Under the pieces are notes generated by a model. The model had not been told where the DNA came from, searched no databases, and worked only from the letters and a program-made list of their open reading frames with translations. A program made the position numbers and the translations under genes. A DNA stretch of 64,000 bases, taken from contig NZ_JAJEJQ010000001.1 of assembly GCF_021390575.1 (NCBI RefSeq), positions 1,650,501 to 1,714,500 of the forward strand, read 5' to 3'. This stretch comes from Paraburkholderia adhaesiva (GTDB taxonomy: Bacteria; Pseudomonadota; Gammaproteobacteria; Burkholderiales; Burkholderiaceae). This document shows, in pieces, positions 28,359-38,298 of the stretch; the first letter of the stretch is position 1; every line of letters starts with the position of its first letter.

Positions 28359-29654
28359 ATGGATGTCATCGTCATTGGCGGCGGAATCGCCGGCGTCGCC
28401 ACCGCTTACCAATTGCGCGCGGCGGGTCACCGCGTCTGCGTGGTCGAGCGCCACGCCACGGTTGCGCAAGGCGCCACTTATGGCCACAGCGGCGTCGTGC
28501 TCCCGAGCCCGCTGGACGTCTGGTTCGGCCCGACCTTCTTGCGAGACAGACGGCACTCCTCTAGCGGAGTGATCTGCAAAACGGGGTTCGGCGGTCAGGC
28601 TCGCGCGTTCGTCAAGCGGCTCGGCGCGCTGCGTAGCTCCGAGGCCTTCGCGGCCCGCTACGCGCTGCTGCGCCCGCTGATCGACTCGGCAGAAAGCGCG
28701 CTCGACGACGCCACAAACCGCTTCCAGCTCGACTACGAACAGCGCGAAGGCCTGCTCCACCTCGTGCGCGGCAACGACGAGTGGTCCCTCACGCAGCCCG
28801 CGCTCGAACTCCTGCGCCGCTTCGAGGTACCGCACCACGCGCTGTCCGCCGCCGAATGCATCGCGTTCGAGCACAACATCCCGCCCGAACCGGCGTTCGC
28901 TGGCGGCGTACGCATCGAGGCGGGGCGCGTGGCGAACTGCCCGCTCTTCGTCAAGCAACTCAAGCAGGTGCTCGACAACCAGGGCGGCGTGCAATTCCAG
29001 ACCGGCCGCGAAGTCAGCGCGATCCGGCTCGAGAGCGGCCGCGCGGCTGTCGAACTGGCGCCACGCCTGCCCGCGCATGCCAGCGCACGCGAAGTCGAAG
29101 TGATCTCCGGCGATGCAGTGGTGGTTGCGGCGGGCGCACAGACGCTGCCCCTCGTCGCACCGTTCGGGGTCAAACTGCCGCTCTATCCGTTGCGAATGCA
29201 CACGCTGAACGCGCCGGTTGCACACGAGGAATGTGTGCCCCACACGACGATCATCGACGCCGCCAAGCGCATCGCGATTACACGCATGAATCACCGTCTG
29301 CGGATTTCAGGCGGTGCCGTGCTGCTGCGCGCGAACCAGGTCGACGAGCCGCTCACCGAAGCCCTCACCGAGAGCGCGCTCGCGCTGCTAGGCGAGGCCT
29401 CGCGCGACTGGGCGCCCGGTGCGGCGCGGATTTCGGCGGCGCTCGCATGGGAAGGCATGAAGCTGCTTTCCGCCGATGGCCTGCCCGCCGTTGGCCACGC
29501 GGGCCATCCGCGGCTCTTCGTCAACGCGGGACATGGTCCGGCTGGCTGGGCGCTCGCGCTCGGCTCGGCGAAGCTCATCGCGCAGCAGATCTCGGGCACC
29601 GCGCCCGATCTTCCGGCCGATACGGTCAACGCCCTCAGCCCCGTGCGCGGGTAA
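28359..29654 (+). CDS. FAD-dependent D-amino-acid dehydrogenase-like protein (DadA family)
   Basis: This 431-residue DAO-superfamily flavoprotein starts MDVIVIGGGIAGVATAYQL, the FAD dinucleotide loop. It resembles DadA, which oxidises D-amino acids to keto acids and passes electrons to the respiratory chain. YGHSGVVLPSPLDVW, DYEQREGLLHLVR and the C-terminal AWEGMKLLSADGLPAVGHAGH and NAGHGPAGWALALGSA match the family. There is no good ribosome site at the ATG. It lies 170 bp before nnr. The exact substrate is not deducible. Confidence 0.85.
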   Translation: MDVIVIGGGIAGVATAYQLRAAGHRVCVVERHATVAQGATYGHSGVVLPSPLDVWFGPTFLRDRRHSSSGVICKTGFGGQARAFVKRLGALRSSEAFAARYALLRPLIDSAESALDDATNRFQLDYEQREGLLHLVRGNDEWSLTQPALELLRRFEVPHHALSAAECIAFEHNIPPEPAFAGGVRIEAGRVANCPLFVKQLKQVLDNQGGVQFQTGREVSAIRLESGRAAVELAPRLPAHASAREVEVISGDAVVVAAGAQTLPLVAPFGVKLPLYPLRMHTLNAPVAHEECVPHTTIIDAAKRIAITRMNHRLRISGGAVLLRANQVDEPLTEALTESALALLGEASRDWAPGAARISAALAWEGMKLLSADGLPAVGHAGHPRLFVNAGHGPAGWALALGSAKLIAQQISGTAPDLPADTVNALSPVRG

Positions 29655-29676
29655 GCGGCACAGCCAGCAGCACACA

Positions 29677-29701
29677 GCCTCGCCGAGTTCTTCGGCGAGG
29701 C
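29677..29701. terminator. Stem-loop after the DadA-like gene
   Basis: A perfect 10-bp stem (GCCTCGCCGA and complement, loop GTTCT) lies 22 bp after the stop. No T tract follows, so it may be an RNA 3'-end stabiliser or a weak terminator. Confidence 0.5.
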
Positions 29702-29780
29702 AAGCCACCCCGCACACTTCGCGAACGCGACGCTCGCGAGGTCGGATCTCGCGTCCGTCAGGGTCCCTGAGACCGGACAC

Positions 29781-29813
29781 CTCGGGTATCGTTGCACTTG
29801 TCGATACCCCGAG
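29781..29813 (+). promoter_or_regulatory. Inverted repeat just upstream of nnr
   Basis: CTCGGGTATCG (29781-29791) pairs with CGATACCCCGAG (29802-29813) with one bulged base and a 10-nt loop. It ends 11 bp before the nnr ATG, so as RNA it would sit against the ribosome site. It could be a translational control hairpin or an operator. Confidence 0.4.
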
Positions 29814-29824
29814 CCACATCCGCT

Positions 29825-31396
29825 ATGTCCGCGACTCCGCGTCCCACGTCTACAGCGCCCACGCTCTTCACGCCGCACGACCGGCCCGTGCCGCTTCTGA
29901 CTGTAGCGGAGCTGCGCACCTGCGAAACCGGTGCGCAGTCCGGCTTGCCTGCGCACACGCTGATGGCCCGTGCCGGAGCCGCGGCCACCCGCTTCCTGAA
30001 CGAACAGATTGCCCATGCGCCATCGCCCTTGGCCGGTAAACCCGTGTGGTTCGCCGCGGGTCCGGGCAACAACGGTGGCGACGCGCTCGTCGTCGCGACT
30101 GAACTGCATCGCCTTGGTGTCGCCGTGGAGGTCTGCATGCCCGTCGAGGTCAAGCCCGACGACGCGCGCTGGGCGCTGGCCGCAGCGCGCGTCGAGGGCG
30201 TGCCCATCGCAAGCGACCCGCCCGCCTCGTTCGACGGATACGGTTGGCTTGTCGACGGCATGTTCGGCATCGGGCTCGTACGCGAGCTTGAAGGTGTGTT
30301 CGCGGAGCTGGCTGTGCGACTTTCTGCTCGCGCGCAAAGTCTCGGGCACGTGCTCGCGCTCGACGTGCCGAGCGGCCTCGACAGCGACACAGGCAACGTC
30401 GTCGGCGCGGGTGTTGCCGTGCGGGCGACGCACACGGTCACGTTCATCGCGGCGAAGCCTGGCCTTTACACCGGCGCGGGCCGCGATTACGCGGGCGAAG
30501 TGAGCATTGCGCCGATCGGCGTCGATACCGACGTCGCGTCCTCCGCCGCCCGTCTCAATGCGTCCGCACTCTTCGCCCCGTGGCTTCCCTCACGCGATTT
30601 CGCGACGAACAAGGGCACGTTCGGCACGCTTGCCGTGATCGGCGGCGAGACGGGCATGTGCGGCGCACCGATCCTCGCGGCCCGCGCGGCGCTTTTCGCG
30701 GGCGCGGGCAAGGTCCACGTGGGGTTCATCGGCAGCGACGCACCGCCCTACGACCCGCCGCACCCCGAACTCATGCTGCACGCGGCGGGCAAACTCGTAC
30801 CCGGCACCATGGACGCGATCGCGGCAGGCTGCGGTATGGGCGGCAGCGCGTCGGCAAGTCATCTCGTCGACCAGATCCTGCAGTTGAACCTGCCCGTGCT
30901 GCTCGATGCCGATGCGCTCAATCTCGTCGCCCGCGACGATGCCCTTGCTGCGCGTGTCGCCGGGCGCGGCACGCCGTGCGTGATCACGCCGCATCCGCTG
31001 GAGGCCGCGCGGCTCCTTGCGACCGATACGGCGTCCGTGCAACGCGACCGTGTCGCGGCGGCGCGCGCGCTGGCGGCACGCTTCGCCGCTGTGGCCGTAC
31101 TCAAGGGCAGCGGCACCGTGATCGCGGCGCCCGATGGCCGCATCGTGATCAATCCGACTGGCAACGCGGGACTCGCGACCGGCGGCACCGGCGACGTGCT
31201 CGGCGGCCTGATCGGCGCGCTGCTTGCACAGCGGCTACCGCCGTTCGAAGCGGCACTCGCAGGCGTGTGGCTGCATGGCCTCGCCGCTGAAGCGCTCTGC
31301 GCCGAAGGCTGCGGCCCCGCAGGCCTCACCGCCGGCGAGCTTGCGCCGATGGTAAGACGGCTCATGAACCGGATGTTCTATTCGTCGCGGGACTAG
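29825..31396 (+). CDS. nnr: Bifunctional NAD(P)H-hydrate epimerase / ADP-dependent dehydratase
   Basis: This 523-residue metabolite-repair enzyme restores NAD(P)H from its hydrated forms. The N-terminal epimerase domain has AGPGNNGGDALVVATEL and LALDVPSGLDSDTG. The C-terminal dehydratase (YjeF C-domain, ribokinase-like) has KGTFGTLAVIGGETGMCGAPILAA, VLDADALNLV and GGTGDVLGGLIGA. The start at 29825 was chosen over one 11 codons upstream, which would run through the inverted repeat. It belongs to the usual two-domain proteobacterial form. Confidence 0.95.
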   Translation: MSATPRPTSTAPTLFTPHDRPVPLLTVAELRTCETGAQSGLPAHTLMARAGAAATRFLNEQIAHAPSPLAGKPVWFAAGPGNNGGDALVVATELHRLGVAVEVCMPVEVKPDDARWALAAARVEGVPIASDPPASFDGYGWLVDGMFGIGLVRELEGVFAELAVRLSARAQSLGHVLALDVPSGLDSDTGNVVGAGVAVRATHTVTFIAAKPGLYTGAGRDYAGEVSIAPIGVDTDVASSAARLNASALFAPWLPSRDFATNKGTFGTLAVIGGETGMCGAPILAARAALFAGAGKVHVGFIGSDAPPYDPPHPELMLHAAGKLVPGTMDAIAAGCGMGGSASASHLVDQILQLNLPVLLDADALNLVARDDALAARVAGRGTPCVITPHPLEAARLLATDTASVQRDRVAAARALAARFAAVAVLKGSGTVIAAPDGRIVINPTGNAGLATGGTGDVLGGLIGALLAQRLPPFEAALAGVWLHGLAAEALCAEGCGPAGLTAGELAPMVRRLMNRMFYSSRD

Positions 31397-31647
31397 CCGA
31401 TCGCGAGACCGGCACGTCGCTTGCTGGCGGTTTGCCTGTTTCATGCCTGTTTCATTCGAGGCGAAAGACGCACGATCGTGCGCCTTCGCGCCAGCAAATC
31501 CAGCCTCACGACGGCTGCGCAGGTTCACGCGAGGCCGCTATACTGACTGCCCGCACCGCCGTATCCACCAGACGGACGCGTGCGCGTATCCGCGCCGCGT
31601 GTGAAGCGCGCACGCCCCATTCCTCAGTGCATCCTCGCTAGACGAAC

Positions 31648-33285
<1,638 letters not shown>

Positions 33286-33297
33286 TCGGGGAAACGT

Positions 33298-33319
33298 GGC
33301 GTGCGCTGCGGCGCACGTC
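33298..33319. terminator. Stem-loop between convergent pgi and the ABC ATPase gene
   Basis: CGTGCGC, loop TGCG and GCGCACG form a stable 7-bp hairpin, extended by a G-U and a G-C pair. It lies 13 bp after the pgi stop and has no T tract on either side, so termination is plausible but unproven. Confidence 0.4.
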
Positions 33320-33327
33320 AACTGCGG

Positions 33328-34056
33328 TCAGCGTCCGGCCTCTTCGACCTTGCCGGAATCACGAACGTCGCCGTGCGCGACACGCCGCCCCGCTTCGATC
33401 GTCACGGTCGCATCGCAGCGGCGTGCCAGATCGACGTCGTGCGTGACCAGCACAAGCGTCGCGCCCGTCGCACGGTTCATTTCGAACATCAGGTCGATAA
33501 CGGCATGGCCCGTCGCGGCATCGAGACTGCCGGTGGGCTCATCGGCGAAGAGCACTGAGGGGCGGCTCACGAATGCGCGTGCGAGTGCCACACGTTGTTG
33601 TTCGCCACCGGATAGCAGCTTCGGATAATGCCCCGTACGCTGCCCGAGGCCGACGCGTTCGAGCAGTGCGCGCGAGCGCGCGAACGCCTCGCGCGTGGAC
33701 ATGCCGCCCTGCAGTTCGAGCGGCAGCGCGACATTCTCCAGCGCAGTGAGATGGGGCATCAACTGAAACGACTGGAACACGAAACCAACCGAACCGTTGC
33801 GCAGCGCCGCGCGCTCGTCCTCGGCCATGCCGGTTAGTTCGCGGCCGAGCAGCCGAACCGACCCCGCACTCGCGCTGTCCAACCCGGCTAATAGCCCGAG
33901 CAGCGTAGACTTGCCCGAGCCCGAAGCGCCGACGATTGCCACGCTGCTGCCCGCCCGCACGGTGAGGTCGATGCCGTCGAGTATCGTTAGCTCGCCGGTC
34001 GCGTCGGTGACCCGCTTGCACAATCCCCGCACTTCAATGACTGGATCGCTATTCAT
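33328..34056 (-). CDS. ABC transporter ATP-binding protein, YbbA/LolD/MacB type
   Basis: This 242-residue ATPase has Walker A GASGSGKSTLL, the Q-loop in FVFQSFQLMPHLTALENV, signature LSGGEQQRVALARAF, Walker B VLFADEPTGSLD and the H-loop THD. The length and the LTALENVALPLEL segment place it in the lipoprotein-release/YbbA group. In E. coli, ybbA is divergent from tesA, as here, but is followed by the permease gene ybbP. Here the next gene is the convergent pgi, so no permease is adjacent. The ATG at 34056 lies 6 bp from the tesA ATG. Confidence 0.88.
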   Translation of the reverse strand: MNSDPVIEVRGLCKRVTDATGELTILDGIDLTVRAGSSVAIVGASGSGKSTLLGLLAGLDSASAGSVRLLGRELTGMAEDERAALRNGSVGFVFQSFQLMPHLTALENVALPLELQGGMSTREAFARSRALLERVGLGQRTGHYPKLLSGGEQQRVALARAFVSRPSVLFADEPTGSLDAATGHAVIDLMFEMNRATGATLVLVTHDVDLARRCDATVTIEAGRRVAHGDVRDSGKVEEAGR

Positions 34057-34062
34057 TCGCAC

Positions 34063-34806
34063 ATGATTACGCAAAGGTTAGCCGTCAAGACGCGCCGCGC
34101 CGCCCTTATCACCACTATTGCCACCGCAATTGCGACCACCGCCGCCAGAATCATCGCGATTGTGGCATCGCTCTGCGCGCTCTGCGGCATGCTGCCGGCA
34201 ATCGCCGCGACTCCGCCCGCAGGGACAACCGTCAACGCAGCGAAGCCCGTGATCGTCGTGCTCGGCGACAGCCTCTCCGCCGAATACGGACTGCCGCGCG
34301 ACACCGGCTGGGTCGCGCTGTTGCGTCAGCGCCTCGCGAGTGAGCGAATCGATTATAGCGTCGCGAACGCGAGCATCAGCGGAGACACGACGAGCGGCGG
34401 TCTCGCTCGCCTGCCGCTCGTGATGGAGCGTCTCAAGCCGTCCGTCGTGATCGTCGAACTGGGCGCCAACGACGCGCTGCGCGGCGTGCCGCTCGCCACC
34501 ACCGAAAGCAATCTGCGCGCCATCATTGCGCAGATCCGCAAGGGTAATGCGAAGCCGATGCTCGTCGGCATGTACGTGCCGACGAATTACGGGCCCGACT
34601 ACACGCAGAAATTCCATGGCCTCTACGAGCGCCTGGCGCAGGAGTTGCGCACACCGCTGGTCCCCTTCCTCCTCGCCGGTCTCTCTGACAAGCCCGATCT
34701 GTTTCAGTCCGATCAGCTTCATCCCACCCAGCAGGCACAACCCTTGCTGCTCGATAACGTGTGGCCGACGCTCAAGCCGCTGATCGGCGGCGGTACGCAG
34801 CACTAA
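34063..34806 (+). CDS. tesA: Arylesterase / lysophospholipase-thioesterase I, SGNH family
   Basis: This 247-residue SGNH hydrolase resembles periplasmic TesA/ApeA. Block I is VLGDSLSAEYGLP with the nucleophilic Ser, block III is LGANDALRG, and the Asp/His pair is in SDQLHPTQQAQ. The N-terminus is unusually long for a signal peptide: a basic start, one hydrophobic stretch, an Arg, then a second hydrophobic stretch ending PAIAA near residue 49. The true start may therefore be inside. The divergent ATPase gene starts only 6 bp away, so the promoters must overlap coding sequence. Confidence 0.9.
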   Translation: MITQRLAVKTRRAALITTIATAIATTAARIIAIVASLCALCGMLPAIAATPPAGTTVNAAKPVIVVLGDSLSAEYGLPRDTGWVALLRQRLASERIDYSVANASISGDTTSGGLARLPLVMERLKPSVVIVELGANDALRGVPLATTESNLRAIIAQIRKGNAKPMLVGMYVPTNYGPDYTQKFHGLYERLAQELRTPLVPFLLAGLSDKPDLFQSDQLHPTQQAQPLLLDNVWPTLKPLIGGGTQH

Positions 34807-34957
34807 CCGCAGCGCTGGCCTCGACGAAACGCCTGTCGCGGGCGTTGGCCCCGGACGCGTCACGCTTCTCGAATGCGCTCGAGCCAGTCAGCCAGCGCGC
34901 GTTGGCGGACGGCGCATTGCGCCGGATCAGATCGTCCGCGTCTGGGAGGAAAAAAGT

Positions 34958-35305
34958 GTGAAGGTCCTGTCTGTAATTCTCGTGACGTCAGCGCTCGGCG
35001 CGTGTGCCAACCAGTCCGTACCCATGGGAGCTCAGTCCATCGGCACGAGCGAGCAGCCAACGGCGGCCGTCGCGCAGTGCATCGCGCGGAAATGGGCCGA
35101 CCGCGCGCAACTGCCTGTCGTTTCGCAGACGATGATCGCCAACAACCAGGCCGTCGATATTTACCTGCCGGGCCAGTCGCAGCCAGACGGGACCGCCGCG
35201 ACGGTGCGCACGTCCCGGTCACCGACCAACAAGACGTGGGTGGGCTACCGCGCCGGCGACAGCGCGGGCATTGAAGCCACGGCTGACATCAGCACCTGCC
35301 TTTGA
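34958..35305 (+). CDS. Small predicted lipoprotein of unknown function
   Basis: This 115-residue protein starts at GTG with a strong GGGAGGA ribosome site just upstream. It has a lipoprotein signal: MKVLSVILVTSALGAC gives a lipobox LGA-C with Cys16. The mature part contains QCIARKWADRAQLPVVSQT and ends DISTCL, leaving two other cysteines that could form a disulfide. I do not recognise a domain. It is followed by a strong terminator, so it is probably a single-gene transcript. Confidence 0.75.
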   Translation: MKVLSVILVTSALGACANQSVPMGAQSIGTSEQPTAAVAQCIARKWADRAQLPVVSQTMIANNQAVDIYLPGQSQPDGTAATVRTSRSPTNKTWVGYRAGDSAGIEATADISTCL

Positions 35306-35326
35306 CCGCATCCGCCTCTCAAAGCA

Positions 35327-35353
35327 AAAAGCCCCGCAGGTGCGGGGCTTTTG
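35327..35353. terminator. Bidirectional terminator between the lipoprotein gene and ppiD
   Basis: GCCCCGC, loop AGGT and GCGGGGC form a stem with flanking A and T runs on both sides. It lies between convergent genes, 22 bp after the lipoprotein stop and 33 bp after the ppiD stop on the other strand. Confidence 0.85.
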
Positions 35354-35385
35354 TACTGCGTGCACGGCCGAACCGTGCGGGCGGC

Positions 35386-37323
35386 TTACTGCCCGTCGCC
35401 GGACTGGCCAGCCGCGCCGAGCGAGCCGAAATACTTCACCTTGGAGCGGTCGCGCAGCGCATCGAGATACGCCTGCACTTGCGACTGTCCGCCCACGCGT
35501 GCAAGTTCCTGCTCCGCGGCAGCGAGATGCCCGCCGTCGGCGGCCGGTGCATTCGTGACTGCGTTCACGCGATAGATCGCAAAGCCGTCCGCGCCGAGAT
35601 CGACACCGACAAAACCCGGCAGCTTCTGCGCATCGACCTTGAAGATCGCCGCGAGTGCATCATGCGGCAAGCCCTGGGTGTCGTTGCGCGAGACTTTCAC
35701 GGCCGGCGAGAATCCATCAGCCGATGCCGACTTCCTCAGCGCAGCGAGCTTCGCCTCGCCATCCTTGCGCGCAAACTCTGCAGCCTGCTGAGCGATGACC
35801 CGCTGGCGCACGACATCCTTGACCGTCGCGAACTCGGGCGTCGCAGCGGCCTTGAAGCTCGTGACGCGCGCTGCGATCAGCGTGCCGTTGCCAACGTCAA
35901 TCGCCTGGGTGTTGTTGTGCTGGTTCACCGAATCGTTCGCGAACACCGCGTCGAGGAACTTCTGATTGTTTAGCGGGCTGTCCGGCGGCAGCGCGGCATT
36001 CGGCTTCGGCGTGACCGTCGCGGTCTGGATGGTCAGCTTGAACTTGTCGGCGGCCGGCTGCAGGGTCTTCGACTGCTCATAGACGATCGACGTGAAACCT
36101 TCGGAAGCATCGGAAACCAGCTTTGCGGCCTGCTGAGTCTTGACGTCGTTGATGATCGAAGCTTTCACCTCGTCGAAAGGCTTCGTCGTCGCCGGCTTGA
36201 TATCAGTGACCTTGACGATGTGATAGCCGAAGTCCGACTGGATCACATCGCTGATCTGGTCCTGCTTGAGCTTGAAGACTGCGTCGTCGAACGCCGCGCC
36301 GCCCGCGATCATGCCGCGGCCGAAGAAGCCGAGGTCGCCGCCCTTCGCCGCCGAGCCCGGATCCTGCGACTCCTTCTGGGCAATCTGCGCGAACTGGTCG
36401 GGATGCGCCTTCACTTGCGCGAGGATCGATTCGGCCTTCTGCTTCGCGGCAGTTCGATCGGCTGCGCTAGCGTCCTTCGGCGCGGCGATCAGAATGTGGC
36501 TCGCACGGACCTGCGCATCGGTGCGGAAGTGCGCGATGTTGTCGTTGTAGAACTGCTTGAGATCGGTATCGGAAGGTTGAACGTTCGCCGCGACCGTCGC
36601 CGCCGACAGCACCAGATACTGGATCTGTGCCGTGGCAGGCGTTGCGAAATCACCCTTGTGCGCGTCGAAGTAGGCCTGCAGTTGCGCGTCGGTCGGCTGC
36701 ACTTTGGCCGTATAGGCGGCTGCGTGGAACGCGAGGGCCTGCACTTCGCGCTGCTGCCCGGAGAGCGCCGTCAGCTGCTGCGCGAGCGACTTCGGCGTGA
36801 ACGCGGTGCTAACGATGGCCGAGGGCAGTTGCTGCATCGCGAGGCTGTAGCGCACGCGTTCCTGGTACTGCTCGGGCGTCATGCCCTGCATGGCGAGCAA
36901 CTGCGTGTAACGGTTGAGATCCATCGAACCGTCGGGATTGCGCAGCGACGAAATCACCGGATCGGCCAGCAAGGTCCGGCGAACGGCCTCGTCCGAGGCG
37001 GTCAGATGGAGGCGCTGCGTCTCGTCGATGAGCACGCGCTGCTGAATCAGACCGTCGAGAATGTCCTTGCGATGCTGCGGCGTGTCGAATAGGGTCGCGT
37101 CGAAATTCGCGCCCATGACCTGGCGGGCCTGGTCGAGTTGCGCGCGGGCGGCGTTGTCGAACTCGACGCGTGTGATCTTGTAACCGCCGACGCTCGCGAC
37201 GTTCGCACTCTCGTCGAAGAAGCCGCGGAAACCTTGAATGCCGACGAAGCCAAGCCCTGGCAGAACCACCAGGAGCAGCATGAACATCATCAGGCGTTTG
37301 TGATTGCGGAAAAAGTCGAGCAT
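35386..37323 (-). CDS. ppiD: Membrane-anchored periplasmic chaperone/PPIase PpiD
   Basis: This 645-residue protein begins MLDFFRNHKRLMMFMLLLVVLPG, a single inner-membrane anchor, followed by a SurA-like N-terminal chaperone region. A parvulin domain sits in the middle (VRASHILIAAPKDAS, FAQIAQKESQDPGSAAKGGDLGFFGRG, FGYHIVKVTDIKP). A C-terminal domain follows. PpiD helps outer-membrane and secreted proteins leave the Sec translocon. It is downstream of the hupB-tRNA cluster but separated by a terminator. Its place after lon/hupB is conserved in proteobacteria. Confidence 0.94.
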   Translation of the reverse strand: MLDFFRNHKRLMMFMLLLVVLPGLGFVGIQGFRGFFDESANVASVGGYKITRVEFDNAARAQLDQARQVMGANFDATLFDTPQHRKDILDGLIQQRVLIDETQRLHLTASDEAVRRTLLADPVISSLRNPDGSMDLNRYTQLLAMQGMTPEQYQERVRYSLAMQQLPSAIVSTAFTPKSLAQQLTALSGQQREVQALAFHAAAYTAKVQPTDAQLQAYFDAHKGDFATPATAQIQYLVLSAATVAANVQPSDTDLKQFYNDNIAHFRTDAQVRASHILIAAPKDASAADRTAAKQKAESILAQVKAHPDQFAQIAQKESQDPGSAAKGGDLGFFGRGMIAGGAAFDDAVFKLKQDQISDVIQSDFGYHIVKVTDIKPATTKPFDEVKASIINDVKTQQAAKLVSDASEGFTSIVYEQSKTLQPAADKFKLTIQTATVTPKPNAALPPDSPLNNQKFLDAVFANDSVNQHNNTQAIDVGNGTLIAARVTSFKAAATPEFATVKDVVRQRVIAQQAAEFARKDGEAKLAALRKSASADGFSPAVKVSRNDTQGLPHDALAAIFKVDAQKLPGFVGVDLGADGFAIYRVNAVTNAPAADGGHLAAAEQELARVGGQSQVQAYLDALRDRSKVKYFGSLGAAGQSGDGQ

Positions 37324-37389
37324 GCTTGACAGAGCGAAGGGAGCGTCAAAAAAACGGAACGCCCGATATTACCTCAGAGGACAATAAAA

Positions 37390-37422
37390 AAGGCGAACCG
37401 TACTTTGCTTTCGGTTCGCCTT
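37390..37422 (-). terminator. Terminator of the tRNA-Val/tRNA-Asp transcript
   Basis: AAGGCGAACCG pairs perfectly with CGGTTCGCCTT across an 11-nt loop, followed on the minus strand by a run of T. It lies 13 bp beyond the 3' end of tRNA-Asp and isolates ppiD. Confidence 0.88.
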
Positions 37423-37435
37423 CCTTACTCAGATC

Positions 37436-37512
37436 TGGCGGAGCGGACGGGACTCGAACCCGCGACCCCCGGCGTGACAGGCCGGTATTCTAACCAACTG
37501 AACTACCGCTCC
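37436..37512 (-). tRNA. tRNA-Asp (anticodon GTC)
   Basis: The 77-nt minus-strand gene has a 7-bp acceptor stem (GGAGCGG with CCGCTCC), D-arm AGTTCAGTTGGTTAGAA, anticodon loop CTGTCAC between CCGGC and GCCGG, T-arm with GGTTCGAGTCC, discriminator G and an encoded CCA. Its 5' end is 64 bp from the tRNA-Val 3' end. Confidence 0.97.
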
Positions 37513-37576
37513 GTGCGGCTGCACTTTACAACTGCGCGGCACCTGCAATTTTGCACATGCCTGTGAAACCGGAAAC

Positions 37577-37652
37577 TGGTGGGTGCTGAGAGGCTCGAAC
37601 TCCCGACCTACGCCTTGTAAGGGCGCCGCTCTACCAACTGAGCTAAGCACCC
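37577..37652 (-). tRNA. tRNA-Val (anticodon TAC)
   Basis: The 76-nt minus-strand gene has an acceptor stem GGGTGCT with AGCACCC, D-arm TAGCTCAGTTGGTAGAGC, anticodon loop CTTACAA, T-arm AGTTCGAGCCT, and an encoded ACCA end. It lies 88 bp after hupB and may be cotranscribed with hupB and tRNA-Asp. Confidence 0.97.
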
Positions 37653-37740
37653 AGCTTCGCGATTCCTGAACTGCTCTTTATGCTTCTTCGGCGTTGGCTC
37701 GCGCGCTTGAATCCACATGCAACGTCAGCCAACGAGCCCG

Positions 37741-38013
37741 CTAGTTTAGCGCATCTTTCAGCGCTTTACCAGGCCTGAATTTCGGGACCTTGGCGGCCTT
37801 GATCTTGATCGCGTCACCGGTGCGCGGGTTACGTCCCGTACGCGCCGTACGCTTGCCGACGGCGAACGTACCAAATCCGACCAGCGTGACCGTTCCGCCC
37901 TTCTTGAGTGTGCCCTTCACGCCGCCGATTACGGCGTCGAGTGCACGTCCTGCTGCCGCTTTTGAGATATCGGCTTGTTGAGCGATGTGGTCGATTAAAT
38001 CCGTTTTATTCAT
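37741..38013 (-). CDS. hupB: DNA-binding protein HU, beta-type
   Basis: This 90-residue HU homologue bends and compacts DNA as a dimer. It begins [25 protein letters not shown] and has [25 protein letters not shown], whose arm carries the conserved RNP DNA-intercalating proline. The C-terminal [16 protein letters not shown] is typical. A consensus promoter lies about 95-120 bp upstream. The lon-hupB order is conserved in many proteobacteria. Confidence 0.97.
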   Translation of the reverse strand: MNKTDLIDHIAQQADISKAAAGRALDAVIGGVKGTLKKGGTVTLVGFGTFAVGKRTARTGRNPRTGDAIKIKAAKVPKFRPGKALKDALN

Positions 38014-38105
38014 TCCAACCCCCGAGAATGTGTTTGAGCAAACGTCAGGACGCTTTGTGCGTCGGGAGATAAACAGACGGCCCCGGTTATGCTCCGGGCT
38101 CGCTC

Positions 38106-38134
38106 ATTTAAAGGGTCCGAAACAACGGTGTCAA
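38106..38134 (-). promoter_or_regulatory. Promoter of hupB
   Basis: On the minus strand a perfect -35 TTGACA (38129-38134) is followed after 17 bases by TTAAAT (38106-38111, four of six). The expected start near 38100 leaves a leader of about 85 nt. High expression of HU fits the strong -35. Confidence 0.6.
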
Positions 38135-38223
38135 GCGGAATTCAGCGTGGCGGGGCGCGGGTTTTCGAGGACTTCCTCAGGCGCGTGATGCTGCGACGCT
38201 ACGCATCGTGCGCGGGACGAAAA

Positions 38224-38251
38224 AAAACCCGCGGACCAGGCCGCGGGTTTT
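38224..38251 (-). terminator. Terminator of lon
   Basis: AAAACCCGCGG, loop ACCAGG and CCGCGGGTTTT form an 11-bp stem followed on the minus strand by a T run. It lies downstream of a second hairpin and about 50 bp after the lon stop. Confidence 0.88.
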
Positions 38252-38261
38252 CGGTGCGTCT

Positions 38262-38290
38262 GCCGGCCACAGCACTTCGCTGTGGCCGGC
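38262..38290 (-). other. Second stem-loop directly after the lon stop
   Basis: GCCGGCCACAGC, loop ACTTC and its perfect complement give a 12-bp GC-rich stem starting 8 bp after the stop codon. There is no T run, so it may protect the mRNA 3' end rather than terminate. With the terminator it makes a tandem pair. Confidence 0.6.
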
Positions 38291-38298
38291 GTTCAGCT

